Part shown: positions 8,357-17,368 of the stretch, piece by piece
How positions within the stretch are numbered: the stretch's first letter is position 1
Layout: each line of letters opens with the position of its first letter
Source of the DNA: Nocardia sp. NBC_00565
GTDB taxonomy: Bacteria > Actinomycetota > Actinomycetes > Mycobacteriales > Mycobacteriaceae
Length of the DNA: 64,000 bases
NCBI RefSeq assembly: GCF_036345915.1
Contig: NZ_CP107785.1
Location: forward strand, 7,006,001-7,070,000
Direction: 5' to 3'
The notes under the pieces: generated by a model
Seen by the model: the letters and a program-made list of their open reading frames with translations, nothing else
Database searches by the model: none
What the model was told of the DNA's origin: nothing
Position numbers and translations under genes: made by a program

Positions 8357-10365
8357 CAGTTCTCCTGGTTTTGGTCTTCGGCGGGATCGACGACGGCGAG
8401 TACGGCACCGACATCGACCTGCTGGCCGACAGTGACGTTGAGCGCGCTGAGCACGCCTGCGGCGGGTGCGGAGATGGTGTGCTCCATCTTCATCGCCTCC
8501 AGCCACAGAATCGGCTGCCCCTGCGCGACGGCGCTACCGACCTCCGCGCCGATCCGAATCACGCTGCCCGGCATGGGCGCGAGTAGTGAACCGTGCGCGA
8601 CCTGATCGGCCGGATCGCTGAAGCGCGGCAGCCTGTGCACCGAGACCGGTCCGAGCGGCGAATCCACGCAGACCAGATCGCCATAGCGAGCGATATCGAA
8701 TTGCCTCCGCACCAGCCCGCGTTCGCCGGGCACCGCGAGCACGACGCGCTCTGGGCTCGCATCCACCAGTTCGAGGCCGTCGTGACCGTCGACCGCGATT
8801 CCGGTACGGGTGAAGCGGTAACCGATGTCATGTGTTCCGCTGGTGCGGCCTTCGTACTGCTTGTGCTGTGCCTGGGCCGGTAGATTCCGCCACCCCGCGG
8901 GCAGTCCGCCGCCGACCCTGGCGGACTTGCGGTTCGCCGCGGCATCCGCGAGCGCGGCGGCGACGATCGAGAGCGCCGCATCGGCCTCGGACACCAAGGG
9001 CGCGGCCAGCACGTCCAAGCCATGGGTATCGAAGAACGCGGTGTCGGTATCGCCGGCCAGGAACGCGGGATGGCCCAGCACTCGGACGAGCAGATCGCGG
9101 TTGGTGACCAGACCGTGAATCTTGGCCCGCCGCAACGCCGTTGCCAGCAGTCGGGCGGCCTCGCCGCGCGTCTCGGCGTAGGAGATGACCTTCGCGAGCA
9201 TCGGGTCGTAGTGCACACCGACGACCGAGCCGTCCACCACACCGGAATCCAGCCGCACGCCGGGCTTATCGAGTATCTCGAATTCGGTTGTCACCGAAGG
9301 GATGTCGATCCGATGCACCGTGCCGCTCTGCGGCTGCCAATCATGCGCCGGATCCTCGGCATACAGCCGGACCTCGATCGAGTGCCCGTGCATCGACGGC
9401 GGCTCGGCAGGCAACTCGCCGCCCGCCGCGACCTCGAGCTGCGCGCGCACCAGATCCAGTCCGGTGGTGCATTCGGTGACCGGATGTTCCACCTGCAGCC
9501 GGGTATTCATCTCCAGGAAGAAGAATTCGCCCGCCTCGTCGGCCAGGAATTCCACGGTGCCCGCACCGGTGTAACCGATCGCACCGGCCGCCAGCTTCGC
9601 CGCCTCGAAGAGCCGCGCGCGCATGCCGCCGGTCCGCTCCACCAGCGGTGCAGGGGCCTCCTCGATGACCTTCTGGTGGCGGCGCTGAATGGAGCACTCA
9701 CGCTCGCCGACCGCCCAGATCGTGCCGTGCATATCGGCCATGACCTGGACCTCGATATGTCTGCCGGTCTCCAGGTACCGCTCGCAGAACACCGTCGGAT
9801 CACCGAACGCCGATTCGGCTTCCCTGCGCGCGGCGCTGATCTGAGGCTCCAGGTCACCGAGGCTGCGCACCACGCGCATACCGCGGCCACCGCCACCGGC
9901 GGATGCCTTGATCAGCACCGGCAACTGCGCCTCGGTGACCTCGGCCGGATCCAATTCAGCGAGCACCGGGACACCGGCGGCATCCATCATCTTCTTCGAG
10001 GCGACCTTCGAACCCATCTGCTCGATGGCCTCGACCGGCGGACCGATCCACACCAGCCCCGCGGCGAGCACGGCTCGCGCGAATTCGGCGTTCTCGGAAA
10101 GGAATCCGTAGCCAGGATGGATGGCGTCGGCACCGGTGGCCAATGCCGCCTCGATGATCAGCTCACCGCGCAGGTAGGTCTGCGCGGGGGTGTTCCCTGG
10201 AAGGCGTACCGCCGCATCGGCTTCGGCGACGTGCGGGGCGGCGGCGTCCGCGTCGGAGTAGACCGCGACCGTGCCGATCCCCATGCGACGACAGGTGGCG
10301 AAGACCCGGCGGGCGATCTCACCCCGGTTGGCAACCAGAACATTCGAGAACATGGCGGCCCTCAC
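8356..10365 (-). CDS. Acyl-CoA carboxylase alpha subunit (biotin carboxylase plus biotin carrier)
   Basis: At 669 residues this is a full alpha subunit. The biotin carboxylase domain covers about residues 5-450 (VLVANRGEIARRVF at the start, ASAGGGGRGMRVV as ATP-grasp glycine loop, LEMNTRLQVEHPVTE as active-site segment). A linker follows, then the biotin carrier domain with EAMKMEH, whose Lys near 626 carries biotin. It pairs with the beta subunit directly upstream, whose TGA overlaps the GTG start at 10365; an ATG at 10353 is an alternative. The complex carboxylates an acyl-CoA; methylcrotonyl-CoA (leucine) and geranyl-CoA (terpenes) are the two leading substrates given the AtuA-like gene. 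Confidence 0.92.
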   Translation of the reverse strand: MRAAMFSNVLVANRGEIARRVFATCRRMGIGTVAVYSDADAAAPHVAEADAAVRLPGNTPAQTYLRGELIIEAALATGADAIHPGYGFLSENAEFARAVLAAGLVWIGPPVEAIEQMGSKVASKKMMDAAGVPVLAELDPAEVTEAQLPVLIKASAGGGGRGMRVVRSLGDLEPQISAARREAESAFGDPTVFCERYLETGRHIEVQVMADMHGTIWAVGERECSIQRRHQKVIEEAPAPLVERTGGMRARLFEAAKLAAGAIGYTGAGTVEFLADEAGEFFFLEMNTRLQVEHPVTECTTGLDLVRAQLEVAAGGELPAEPPSMHGHSIEVRLYAEDPAHDWQPQSGTVHRIDIPSVTTEFEILDKPGVRLDSGVVDGSVVGVHYDPMLAKVISYAETRGEAARLLATALRRAKIHGLVTNRDLLVRVLGHPAFLAGDTDTAFFDTHGLDVLAAPLVSEADAALSIVAAALADAAANRKSARVGGGLPAGWRNLPAQAQHKQYEGRTSGTHDIGYRFTRTGIAVDGHDGLELVDASPERVVLAVPGERGLVRRQFDIARYGDLVCVDSPLGPVSVHRLPRFSDPADQVAHGSLLAPMPGSVIRIGAEVGSAVAQGQPILWLEAMKMEHTISAPAAGVLSALNVTVGQQVDVGAVLAVVDPAEDQNQEN

Positions 10366-11960
10366 ATCCGGAAGACGCCGAAGCCATCGGCGCCCTTGAC
10401 TGGGGCACTGTGGATGGCCGACAAGGCCATTCCCAATACCGTGCGGGTATCACGGGGATCGATCACGCCGTCGTCGTACAACCGTCCCGACATGAACATC
10501 GGCAGCGACTCGGCCTCGATCTGTGCCTCCACCATCGCGCGCATCCCGGCATCGGCCTCCTCGTCGAACGCGATGCCCCTGGCCTCCGCGGCCGCCCGGC
10601 CCACGATCGAGATCACACCGGCCAGCTGCGCACCGCCCATGACGGCGGATTTCGCACTGGGCCAGGCGAAGACGAACCGCGGGTCGTAGGCCCGACCGCA
10701 CATGCCGTAGTGCCCGGCGCCGTAGGACGCGCCCATCAGCAGCGAAATATGCGGCACCTTCGAATTCGAAACCGCATTGATCATCATCGCGCCGTGTTTG
10801 ATGATGCCCTTCTGCTCGAACTCCTTGCCGACCATGTAGCCGGTGGTGTTGTGCAGGAACAGCAGTGGCGTATTCGACTGGTTGGCCAGCTGGATGAACT
10901 GCGTCGCCTTCTGCGACTCCTCCGAGAACAGCACGCCGCGCGCATTGGCGAGAATGCCGACCGGATAGCCGTGCAACTGCGCCCATCCGGTGACCAGACT
11001 GCTGCCGTAGAGCGGCTTGAACTCGTCGAAATCGGACCCGTCGACGACGCGGGCGATCACCTCGCGCGGATCGAACGGAATCTTCAGATCGGACGGGACT
11101 ATGCCGAGCAACTCGTCCGGGTCGTACAGCGGCTCGATCACCTCGGCATGCGGAGCCGGGCCCTGCTTCTGCCAGTTCAGCCGCTTGATGATGGAGCGGC
11201 CGATGCGGATCGCGTCCTGTTCGTCGACCGCCAGATAATCGGCAAGACCAGAGACGCGCGCATGCATATCCGCGCCGCCGAGCGATTCGTCATCGGACTC
11301 CTCACCGGTGGCCATCTTGACCAGCGGCGGCCCACCGAGGAACACCTTGGAGCGCTCCTTGATCATCACCGTGTAATCGGACATGCCGGGGATGTAGGCG
11401 CCGCCAGCGGTGGAGTTGCCGAAAACCAGTGCGATGGTGGGGATTCCGGCCGCCGATGCCCTGGTGAGATCGCGGAACATCCGCCCGCCGGGGACGAAGA
11501 CTTCCTTCTGCGTCGGCAGATCCGCGCCACCGGATTCGACGAGGCCGATCACCGGCAGCCGATTCTGCATGACGATGTCGTTCATGCGCAGGTTCTTGCG
11601 CAGCGTCCACGGATTCGAGGTGCCGCCGCGCACGGTCGGATCCGGCGCGACGATCATGCATTCGACGCCCTCCACGATGCCGATGCCGCACACCACACTC
11701 GCACCGACGTGGAAGTCGCTGCCCCACGCGGCAAGTGGGCACAGCTCCAGGAACGGCGAATCCTCGTCGATGAGCAGTTCGATGCGTTCGCGCGCGGTCA
11801 GCTTGCCGCGTTTGCGATGCCGCGCCAGCTTCTCCGGTCCGCCGCCCGCGATGGCCTTGGCGAATTCGGCCTCCACCTCGGTGAGCTTGGTGCTCATAGC
11901 CGCGGCCGCGGCCGCGTACTCCGGCGATCCGGTATCGAGCGTGGTTCGTAGTGTCGTCAA
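10362..11960 (-). CDS. Acyl-CoA carboxylase beta (carboxyltransferase) subunit
   Basis: The protein of about 532 residues is a two-lobed carboxyltransferase: VVCGIGIVEGVECMIVA, then GNSTAGGAYIPGMSDY in the N-lobe and GASYGAGHYGMCGRAYDP in the C-lobe, the glycine pairs forming the oxyanion holes. It resembles the methylcrotonyl/geranyl-CoA type rather than the propionyl-CoA type. The TTG at 11960 is chosen because it overlaps the upstream TGA (TTGA) and gives the normal family length; the frame runs further upstream but that part is a shadow of the dehydrogenase gene. It works with the biotinylated alpha subunit encoded next. Confidence 0.9.
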   Translation of the reverse strand: MTTLRTTLDTGSPEYAAAAAAMSTKLTEVEAEFAKAIAGGGPEKLARHRKRGKLTARERIELLIDEDSPFLELCPLAAWGSDFHVGASVVCGIGIVEGVECMIVAPDPTVRGGTSNPWTLRKNLRMNDIVMQNRLPVIGLVESGGADLPTQKEVFVPGGRMFRDLTRASAAGIPTIALVFGNSTAGGAYIPGMSDYTVMIKERSKVFLGGPPLVKMATGEESDDESLGGADMHARVSGLADYLAVDEQDAIRIGRSIIKRLNWQKQGPAPHAEVIEPLYDPDELLGIVPSDLKIPFDPREVIARVVDGSDFDEFKPLYGSSLVTGWAQLHGYPVGILANARGVLFSEESQKATQFIQLANQSNTPLLFLHNTTGYMVGKEFEQKGIIKHGAMMINAVSNSKVPHISLLMGASYGAGHYGMCGRAYDPRFVFAWPSAKSAVMGGAQLAGVISIVGRAAAEARGIAFDEEADAGMRAMVEAQIEAESLPMFMSGRLYDDGVIDPRDTRTVLGMALSAIHSAPVKGADGFGVFRM

Positions 11961-13105
11961 GATTGGTACCCCAATCGTTTCGCCGCCAGTCCGGTCAGTA
12001 TTTCGGTGGTGCCGCCGCCGATCCCGAGGATGCGGATATCGCGGTACTGCCGCTCCACTTCGGATTCGCGCATATAGCCGAGGCCGCCGAACAGCTGCAC
12101 GGCCTGGTTGGCCACCCATTCCCCCGCCTCGACGGCGGTGTTCTTGGCGAAGCACACCTCGGCGATCAGATCGGTTTCGCCGTCCGCGCTGCGCTGCACC
12201 ACATCTCGGGTGTAGACCCGGGCCACGTCGATGCGGCGTGCCATCTCGGTCACCGTGTTCTGCACGGCCTGGCGGCTGATCAGCGGGCGGCCGAAGGTCT
12301 CCCGGTTGCGCACCCACTCGAGGGTCAGGTCCAGGCAACGCTGCGCCTGCGAATACGCCTGCACCGCAAGGCCGACGCGCTCGCTCACGAACGCACCCGC
12401 GATCTGGTAGAAGCCGGAGTTCTCCGGGCCGACCAGATTCTCCACCGGCACACGGACATCCACATAGGACAGCTCAGCGGTATCGGAGGCGCGCCAGCCC
12501 ATCTTGTCGAGTTTGCGGCTGACGGTGAAGCCCGGCGTGCCCTTCTCCACCACCAGCAGCGAAATCCCGCCGGAGCCGGGGCCGCCCGTGCGCACCGCCG
12601 TGACAACGTAATCGGCGCGCACCCCCGAGGTGATGTAGGTCTTGGCGCCGTTGACGATGTAGTGGTCGCCGTCGCGGCGTGCGGTGGTGGTGAGGTGGCC
12701 GACGTCGGAACCGCCGCCGGGCTCGGTAATGGCGAGCGAGCCGATCTTCTCCCCGGCCAGCGTGGGGCGGGCGAAGCGCTCGATCAGGTCTTCGTTACCG
12801 GAGGCGATGATGTGCGGAACGGCGATACCGCAGGTGAACAGTGAGGCGAAAAGCCCTCCGGAACAACCGGACTGGTGCATTTCCTCGCAGACGATCATGG
12901 CGTCGATGCCGTCACCGCCGGAACCGCCCGCGGATTCCGGGAATTGGATTCCCAGCAGTCCGAGCGCACCGGCCTTCTTGTGCAGGTCGCGTGGGATCTC
13001 ACCGTCGCGTTCCCAGTCATCGAGGTATGGCAACACCTCACGCTCAGCGAAACCTCTTACGGTGGCACGCAATTCGCGCCGCTCGGAGGTTTTCCACGGA
13101 TTCAT
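11957..13105 (-). CDS. Acyl-CoA dehydrogenase (first of the operon)
   Basis: The 382-residue protein shows the usual three-part fold: an N-terminal helical domain with LGIQFPESAGGSGGDG, then IGSLAITEPGGGSDVGHLTT contacting FAD and substrate, and FGGLGYMRESEVERQYRDIR near the C-terminus. It is only distantly similar to the second dehydrogenase of the operon, so the two are unlikely to be recent duplicates. The ATG at 13105 overlaps the upstream AtuA-like stop (ATGA). By analogy with AtuD and LiuA it may start the pathway by desaturating citronellyl-CoA-like or isovaleryl-CoA-like substrates. Confidence 0.9.
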   Translation of the reverse strand: MNPWKTSERRELRATVRGFAEREVLPYLDDWERDGEIPRDLHKKAGALGLLGIQFPESAGGSGGDGIDAMIVCEEMHQSGCSGGLFASLFTCGIAVPHIIASGNEDLIERFARPTLAGEKIGSLAITEPGGGSDVGHLTTTARRDGDHYIVNGAKTYITSGVRADYVVTAVRTGGPGSGGISLLVVEKGTPGFTVSRKLDKMGWRASDTAELSYVDVRVPVENLVGPENSGFYQIAGAFVSERVGLAVQAYSQAQRCLDLTLEWVRNRETFGRPLISRQAVQNTVTEMARRIDVARVYTRDVVQRSADGETDLIAEVCFAKNTAVEAGEWVANQAVQLFGGLGYMRESEVERQYRDIRILGIGGGTTEILTGLAAKRLGYQS

Positions 13106-14814
13106 AGAAGCTCCAAAGGAATATCGATGTGACGCGAGCGCAGCCATTCGCCGAGCCCCTTGGCCTGCGGATCGAAGCGGGCCTGATAGGCCACACCCTG
13201 TCCGAGCAGACCTTCGATGATGAAGTTCACGGCACGCAGATTCGGTAGCACATGCCGAGTGACGGTGAGCGGAGCGGTCTCCGGCAGCAGTTCCTTGATC
13301 CGCTCGACCGTGAGCGTGTGCGCCAGCCAACGCCACTGCTCGTCGGTGCGCACCCACACGCCGATATTGGCGTTGCCGCCCTTATCGCCGCTGCGCGCCA
13401 GCGCGATCGTGCCGAGCGGTGCCCGGTGAGTTTCGCCGGCGGACCAGGGTTGCGGAAGTTCCGGTTCGGCGACCTCGGCCAATTCCAGGGTTTCCGACGC
13501 GGGCGCGATGTCGACGCGGGTGCCCTGCGGTAGTACCGCCGCGTGCGGCACCTCGGTCGCATCGACGAATCCCGGGGTGTACACGCCATACGGCGAACCA
13601 TTGCCGGGCAGGCTGGTGAAGCTCGCGCCCGGATAACTCGCCAACGCCAACTCGACCGCGACATTGGAGAAGGCGCGCCCGACCTTGTCCGGGTCCGGAT
13701 CGCGCACCACGCAGCGCAGCAAAGCGCTTGCCTGCTCCTCGGTTTCGGCGTCCGGCCGATCCAGCCGCGCCAGTGTCCAGGTCAGCTCCGCGGGCCGCAC
13801 CGGCAGCCATGACTCCAGCTGTCGTTGCGCCAGTGCGGCTTTCGCTTCGATATCGAGTCCGGTGAGAATGAACTCCATCTCGTTGCGGAAGCCGCCGAGC
13901 GTATTGAGCGACACCTTGAGCCGCGGCGACGGCGCCTCGCCGGTCACACCACTGATCAGCACGCGATCGGAACCCTGCTTGCTCAACCGGATGCTGTCGA
14001 GCCGCGACGTGACATCCGGCCCCGCATAACGCGCGCCCTGGATCTCGTACATCAGCTGCGCCGCAACGGTATCCACCGTGACGGCCCCGCCGGTGCCCCG
14101 ATGCTTGGTGATGACACTGTTGCCGTCCCTGCGCACTTCGGCGATCGGGAAGCCCGGGCGGCCCAGATCGGCCAACTCCGTGAAGAACGCGAAGTTGCCG
14201 CCGGTGGCCTGGGTGCCGCATTCGATGACGTGCCCCGCCACCACAGCTCCGGCCAGCTGGTCGTAATCGGTACGCCCCCAACCGAAATGCGCGGCGGCCG
14301 GGCCGACGATCACCGATGCGTCGGTGACCCGTCCGGTGACCACGATATCCGCGCCCGCGTTCAGGCATTCGACGATGCCCCACGCGCCGAGATAGGCATT
14401 GGCGGTCAGTGGTGCGCCAAGGCCGAGTTCGCCTGCGCGGCCGAGCAAGTCGTCCCCCTCGACGTGCGCGACCTTGGCGTCCAGCCCCAGGTCCGCGGCG
14501 ACCTCGCGCAGTTTCTGCGCCAGCCCGGCGGGATTGAGTCCGCCCGCATTGGTGACGATCTGCACATTGCGTTCCAGCGCCAGTCCGAGGCAGTCCTCGA
14601 GCTGCCGGACGAAGGTCTTCGCGTAGCCGAGGCTGGGATCCTTCATCCGGTCGCGGCCGAGGATCAACATGGTCAGCTCAGCGAGATAGTCCCCGGTGAG
14701 CACATCGAGCTGCCCGCCTTCGAGCATCTCGCGCATGGCGCTGAGCCGATCACCGTAGAAGCCGGAGCAGTTGCCGATTCGGATCAGATCCGGATCGGCG
14801 GCCAGCATACTCAT
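13102..14814 (-). CDS. AtuA-like protein (acyclic terpene utilisation family, DUF1446)
   Basis: This 570-residue protein heads the operon. It begins IRIGNCSGFYGDR, contains NAGGLNPAGLA and VTGRVTDASVIVGP in its first half, and has a C-terminal part with LARSGDKGGNANIGVWV, the layout of AtuA-type DUF1446 proteins with a fused C-terminal domain. AtuA is required for growth on citronellol in Pseudomonas, but its biochemical role is not settled. An AGGAGG box lies about 12 bp before the ATG at 14814, rather far. Gene order here (AtuA-like, dehydrogenase, carboxylase beta and alpha, dehydrogenase, hydratase, TetR) matches acyclic-terpene or leucine degradation operons of actinomycetes. Confidence 0.85.
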   Translation of the reverse strand: MSMLAADPDLIRIGNCSGFYGDRLSAMREMLEGGQLDVLTGDYLAELTMLILGRDRMKDPSLGYAKTFVRQLEDCLGLALERNVQIVTNAGGLNPAGLAQKLREVAADLGLDAKVAHVEGDDLLGRAGELGLGAPLTANAYLGAWGIVECLNAGADIVVTGRVTDASVIVGPAAAHFGWGRTDYDQLAGAVVAGHVIECGTQATGGNFAFFTELADLGRPGFPIAEVRRDGNSVITKHRGTGGAVTVDTVAAQLMYEIQGARYAGPDVTSRLDSIRLSKQGSDRVLISGVTGEAPSPRLKVSLNTLGGFRNEMEFILTGLDIEAKAALAQRQLESWLPVRPAELTWTLARLDRPDAETEEQASALLRCVVRDPDPDKVGRAFSNVAVELALASYPGASFTSLPGNGSPYGVYTPGFVDATEVPHAAVLPQGTRVDIAPASETLELAEVAEPELPQPWSAGETHRAPLGTIALARSGDKGGNANIGVWVRTDEQWRWLAHTLTVERIKELLPETAPLTVTRHVLPNLRAVNFIIEGLLGQGVAYQARFDPQAKGLGEWLRSRHIDIPLELL

Positions 14815-14920
14815 CAGCCGGAAGGCCCTCCTGTGCGGCGAACCGTCCCGGCGCCGCCGCGTTGCGCCACCGGTGGAGTCCGCGTTCCGGGTCCAGCATC
14901 ACACCGGATCAAGAAAAAAG

Positions 14921-14936
14921 CAAGCATGCGTGCTTG
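14921..14936. promoter_or_regulatory. Palindromic operator candidate of the AtuA-like operon
   Basis: CAAGCATGCGTGCTTG is a dyad with perfect 6-bp arms (CAAGCA/TGCTTG) and a 4-bp centre, in an AT-rich patch about 110 bp upstream of the AtuA-like start. The size and symmetry fit a TetR dimer site. The TetR gene at the operon end is the likely ligand, by inference. Confidence 0.6.
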
Positions 14937-15011
14937 TTAATTGCGCAGACCTCTCATACCGGCGCACCGGGTCGAGGAAACGCCATCGCGGACGCCGGGC
15001 ACAATGGCCGG

Positions 15012-15155
15012 ATGTACTCCGTCATCCTGTTCGCGCTGGCCGGATTTCTCCTGGGCGGGGCCTATTCCACCTGGAAGAGCATCCGGCCGCTGGCCATCGC
15101 CCTCGCGGTGCTGGGTGCATTCGCGGCCGCAGGCGCGGTCCTCTGGCTGGTGTAG
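15012..15155 (+). CDS. Small membrane protein, 47 aa
   Basis: The ATG at 15012 opens a 47-residue protein with two hydrophobic helices (SVILFALAGFLLGGAY and AIALAVLGAFAAAGAVLWLV) separated by a short polar turn with STWKSIR. It is transcribed divergently from the acyl-CoA operon. In-frame upstream codons to 14862 would run through the operator region, so the internal start is preferred. It has no recognisable domain; small two-helix proteins like this are easily missed, and its reality rests on hydrophobic pattern and codon bias alone. Confidence 0.6.
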   Translation: MYSVILFALAGFLLGGAYSTWKSIRPLAIALAVLGAFAAAGAVLWLV

Positions 15156-15202
15156 TCGACCCACCCGGATCAACCACCAGGGAGCGAGTCTTACGAGCGA
15201 CC

Positions 15203-15297
15203 GTTCGCGGCCCGTCTCGCGTCCGAGCAGTCGAAGCGCAGGCGCCGCAGGCGCGAGTCTCGACTGCTCGGACGTGAGACATCAGGGGGCCGCGAAC
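15203..15297. repeat. 95-bp imperfect inverted-repeat element
   Basis: Outer arms GTTCGCGGCCC (15203-15213) and GGGCCGCGAAC (15287-15297) are perfect. Inner arms 15214-15234 and 15260-15280 match at 20 of 21 positions (core TCCGAGCAGTCGA), and the centre is a GCGCAGGCGCC-type repeat. It sits between two convergent genes, so it could be a bidirectional terminator, but the size is closer to a mobile or intergenic repeat unit. Confidence 0.65.
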
Positions 15298-15321
15298 ACG
15301 CGTCGCCGAAGGCGGCGCAAT

Positions 15322-16239
15322 TCAACACAGTCGGAAGATCCGCAGGTCCTCCGGCACTCCGCTCAATGGTGCGGCGAAGAAGCTGCGTCGGTAGGGCCGG
15401 ACCGAGAACCCGAGTTCCTCAAGCGTTTCCGGCGCCACCGACTGCAATGTCGCCTCCGAGAGCATGGTGTTGCCATTGCCGCCCGCCTCCATCACGCGCG
15501 CGGCGATGGTGACGTCCACACCGAGCCAGTCGCCGCCGATCTCGCGGGGCGAACCCGTATGCAGACCGATCCGCATCTGCGGGCGATAGCCGCGCACACT
15601 GACCTCGGCCAGGTTGCGCTTGGCGTGCACGGCGGCACGGACCGCGTGATCGGCCGAGGTGAACACGGCCATCACCCCGTCGCCCATGCGCTTGACCACG
15701 TGCCCGCTGCGATCGGCGATCGGCGGCTCGATGGCCTTGGCCACTCCCCGCAACAGCTCCAAGGTCGCCTCATCGCCGACCGAGAGCGACCAACTGGAGA
15801 ACGCCACCAGATCGGTGAACATCACAGTTATCTCTTCGCTACCTCGACCGCGTCCGACTCGCTCCAGCATGGCCTGCCAGAGCTGCAGTGCGCCGAAGCC
15901 GATCTCGCGGGCCGCACTCGGCGTATCGCCGACCAACTTATCCGCGGCACGCGCGACCGCGCGGGCGCCGCCGGGCCCCGAAACCGACAGTGGGTCACCG
16001 AAAGACGGATCACCCGGCAGTTGCTCACGCGCCTTGCGCAGGGCACCGATCAGATCGGCTCGCTGATTCGCGGCATTCACCAGTGTGGAGAATTGCGCGC
16101 GACGCATACCCGAAGCACGACGCCGCGGACCATCCTCCTCGTCGGCGGGAACCAAGGGTATGGACACCTCGGGCGGATTACCGCCGTTGTCCTCCGGCCC
16201 CGCCCCAGGCTCAGCACCGCCGGAAGGTGTTTCGCTCAC
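15322..16239 (-). CDS. Adenylate/guanylate cyclase domain protein (class III)
   Basis: From the GTG at 16239 the protein has 305 residues. The first 120 are acidic and proline-rich then helical. A class III nucleotide cyclase homology domain follows: ITVMFTDLVAFSSWS with the first metal Asp, VVKRMGDGVMAVF with the second, and LGVDVTIAARVMEAGGNGN with the transition-state region. There is no membrane helix, so the protein is cytoplasmic. It should make cAMP (or cGMP) as a dimer. The in-frame ATG at 16353 is less likely because the added residues look like leader sequence. Its input signal is unknown. Confidence 0.85.
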   Translation of the reverse strand: MSETPSGGAEPGAGPEDNGGNPPEVSIPLVPADEEDGPRRRASGMRRAQFSTLVNAANQRADLIGALRKAREQLPGDPSFGDPLSVSGPGGARAVARAADKLVGDTPSAAREIGFGALQLWQAMLERVGRGRGSEEITVMFTDLVAFSSWSLSVGDEATLELLRGVAKAIEPPIADRSGHVVKRMGDGVMAVFTSADHAVRAAVHAKRNLAEVSVRGYRPQMRIGLHTGSPREIGGDWLGVDVTIAARVMEAGGNGNTMLSEATLQSVAPETLEELGFSVRPYRRSFFAAPLSGVPEDLRIFRLC

Positions 16240-16609
16240 GCCCCGAGCGTATCTCAGCCGACCAACCGTCGACGGGTTACTTATTATTGCCACCTGCCAC
16301 CCCTCGATCGGACGTAGCGGGCACTGCAGCGGGTCCGCCGATAGATAACTCATTGGTTGCTGATTCCGAGCCTAGCGGCCCGCGTTTCCGGATGGAAGCG
16401 ACCTGGTGCACAGTTTCCGGGATGTTCACACGGGCGCCCGGATTGTCCCGAAACGCGCATCGACCCGGGGTGGAAGGGGATCCACACCGGGCCGATGCCC
16501 ACACCGTCCGCCGGGCAGTGGCGGATGGTGCACGGGCGCACGAACCTCCCGACAAGGTCGGCGCCCAGCACCCGAGTGGCGAGGGAGGGCAACTCGGGTA
16601 GCACTTGGG
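16240..16609. other. Intergenic region between cyclase and ABC permease
   Basis: Both flanking genes lie on the minus strand. The gap is expected to hold the cyclase promoter and the end of the ABC operon. I see no gene with codon bias and no strong hairpin or palindrome in it. Confidence 0.4.
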
Positions 16610-17368
16610 TCAGGCGTCGCGCTGGTTCACCACGACCAGTGCGGCGCCGAAGACGATCGCGACGAAGGCGGCGAAGTAGAGCAGGCTGCCCCACGGTCCC
16701 CAGTGCCAGTTCGCCGTGGATTCCGTCGCGCTGTAGAAGTGCCCCGCGTTCGCGAAGGGCAGGAACGGCTGCACATTGCGCCCGAAGCTGCCGAACGCGC
16801 CGAGCAGCGACTCGATCAGCAAGGGCCACAACACGATCAGCGAAATCGCCGCCGCCGACTGCCGGACCAGCACACCGATGCCGACCGCGAGGATCACGCT
16901 GAGCAGGGCGTAGATCGGGATACCGTAGATCTCGCGCCAGGCGTCACCGCCCGAGAGCTTCATATTCGTGGCCGCATCGCCACCGACCGCCTTGGCGATC
17001 GCGAACGCGGCGAAGGCCAACACGATGGTGAGCACCGCGCCGTACACCCCGACCAGACCGGCCTTCGTCGTGATGACCTTGGCACGGTGCGGCGTCGCCT
17101 GGAACGTCGTCCGGATGATGCCGAACCGGTATTCGCTGGTCACCGTCAGGGTCGCCATGATCATCAGGACCATCACGCCGAATCCGCTGATCCCGCCGAC
17201 CGCCGCGGCGACGGTGAGATCCAGCGCGTTCTCCTGGCCGGAGGAAGAGCGGGCCACCGCCGCGAAGAGCGCGGCCAAACCGAGCGCGAGCACCACCACG
17301 ATTGCCGAGCACCACCAGGGCGACCGAGTCGAGGTGAGCTTGATTCGTTCTGCTGCCAGCACGCCCAT
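16610..17368 (-). CDS. ABC-2 type transporter permease
   Basis: The 252-residue protein has about six hydrophobic helices (for example IVVVLALGLAALFAAVA and LLYFAAFVAIVFGAALVV) and a TSEYRFGIIRTTFQATP loop, typical of single-domain ABC-2 export permeases. It starts at 17368, overlapping the ATPase stop by one base, and the two should form one exporter. The cargo is not indicated by neighbours; such pairs often export antibiotics, lipids or peptides. Confidence 0.87.
   Translation of the reverse strand: MGVLAAERIKLTSTRSPWWCSAIVVVLALGLAALFAAVARSSSGQENALDLTVAAAVGGISGFGVMVLMIMATLTVTSEYRFGIIRTTFQATPHRAKVITTKAGLVGVYGAVLTIVLAFAAFAIAKAVGGDAATNMKLSGGDAWREIYGIPIYALLSVILAVGIGVLVRQSAAAISLIVLWPLLIESLLGAFGSFGRNVQPFLPFANAGHFYSATESTANWHWGPWGSLLYFAAFVAIVFGAALVVVNQRDA

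Noticed and set aside
9022..10689. Long plus-strand open frame opposite the biotin carboxylase gene
   Set aside because: It mirrors the codon bias of the minus-strand gene, has low-complexity Arg/His/Gly-rich content and no domain; a GC-driven shadow frame.
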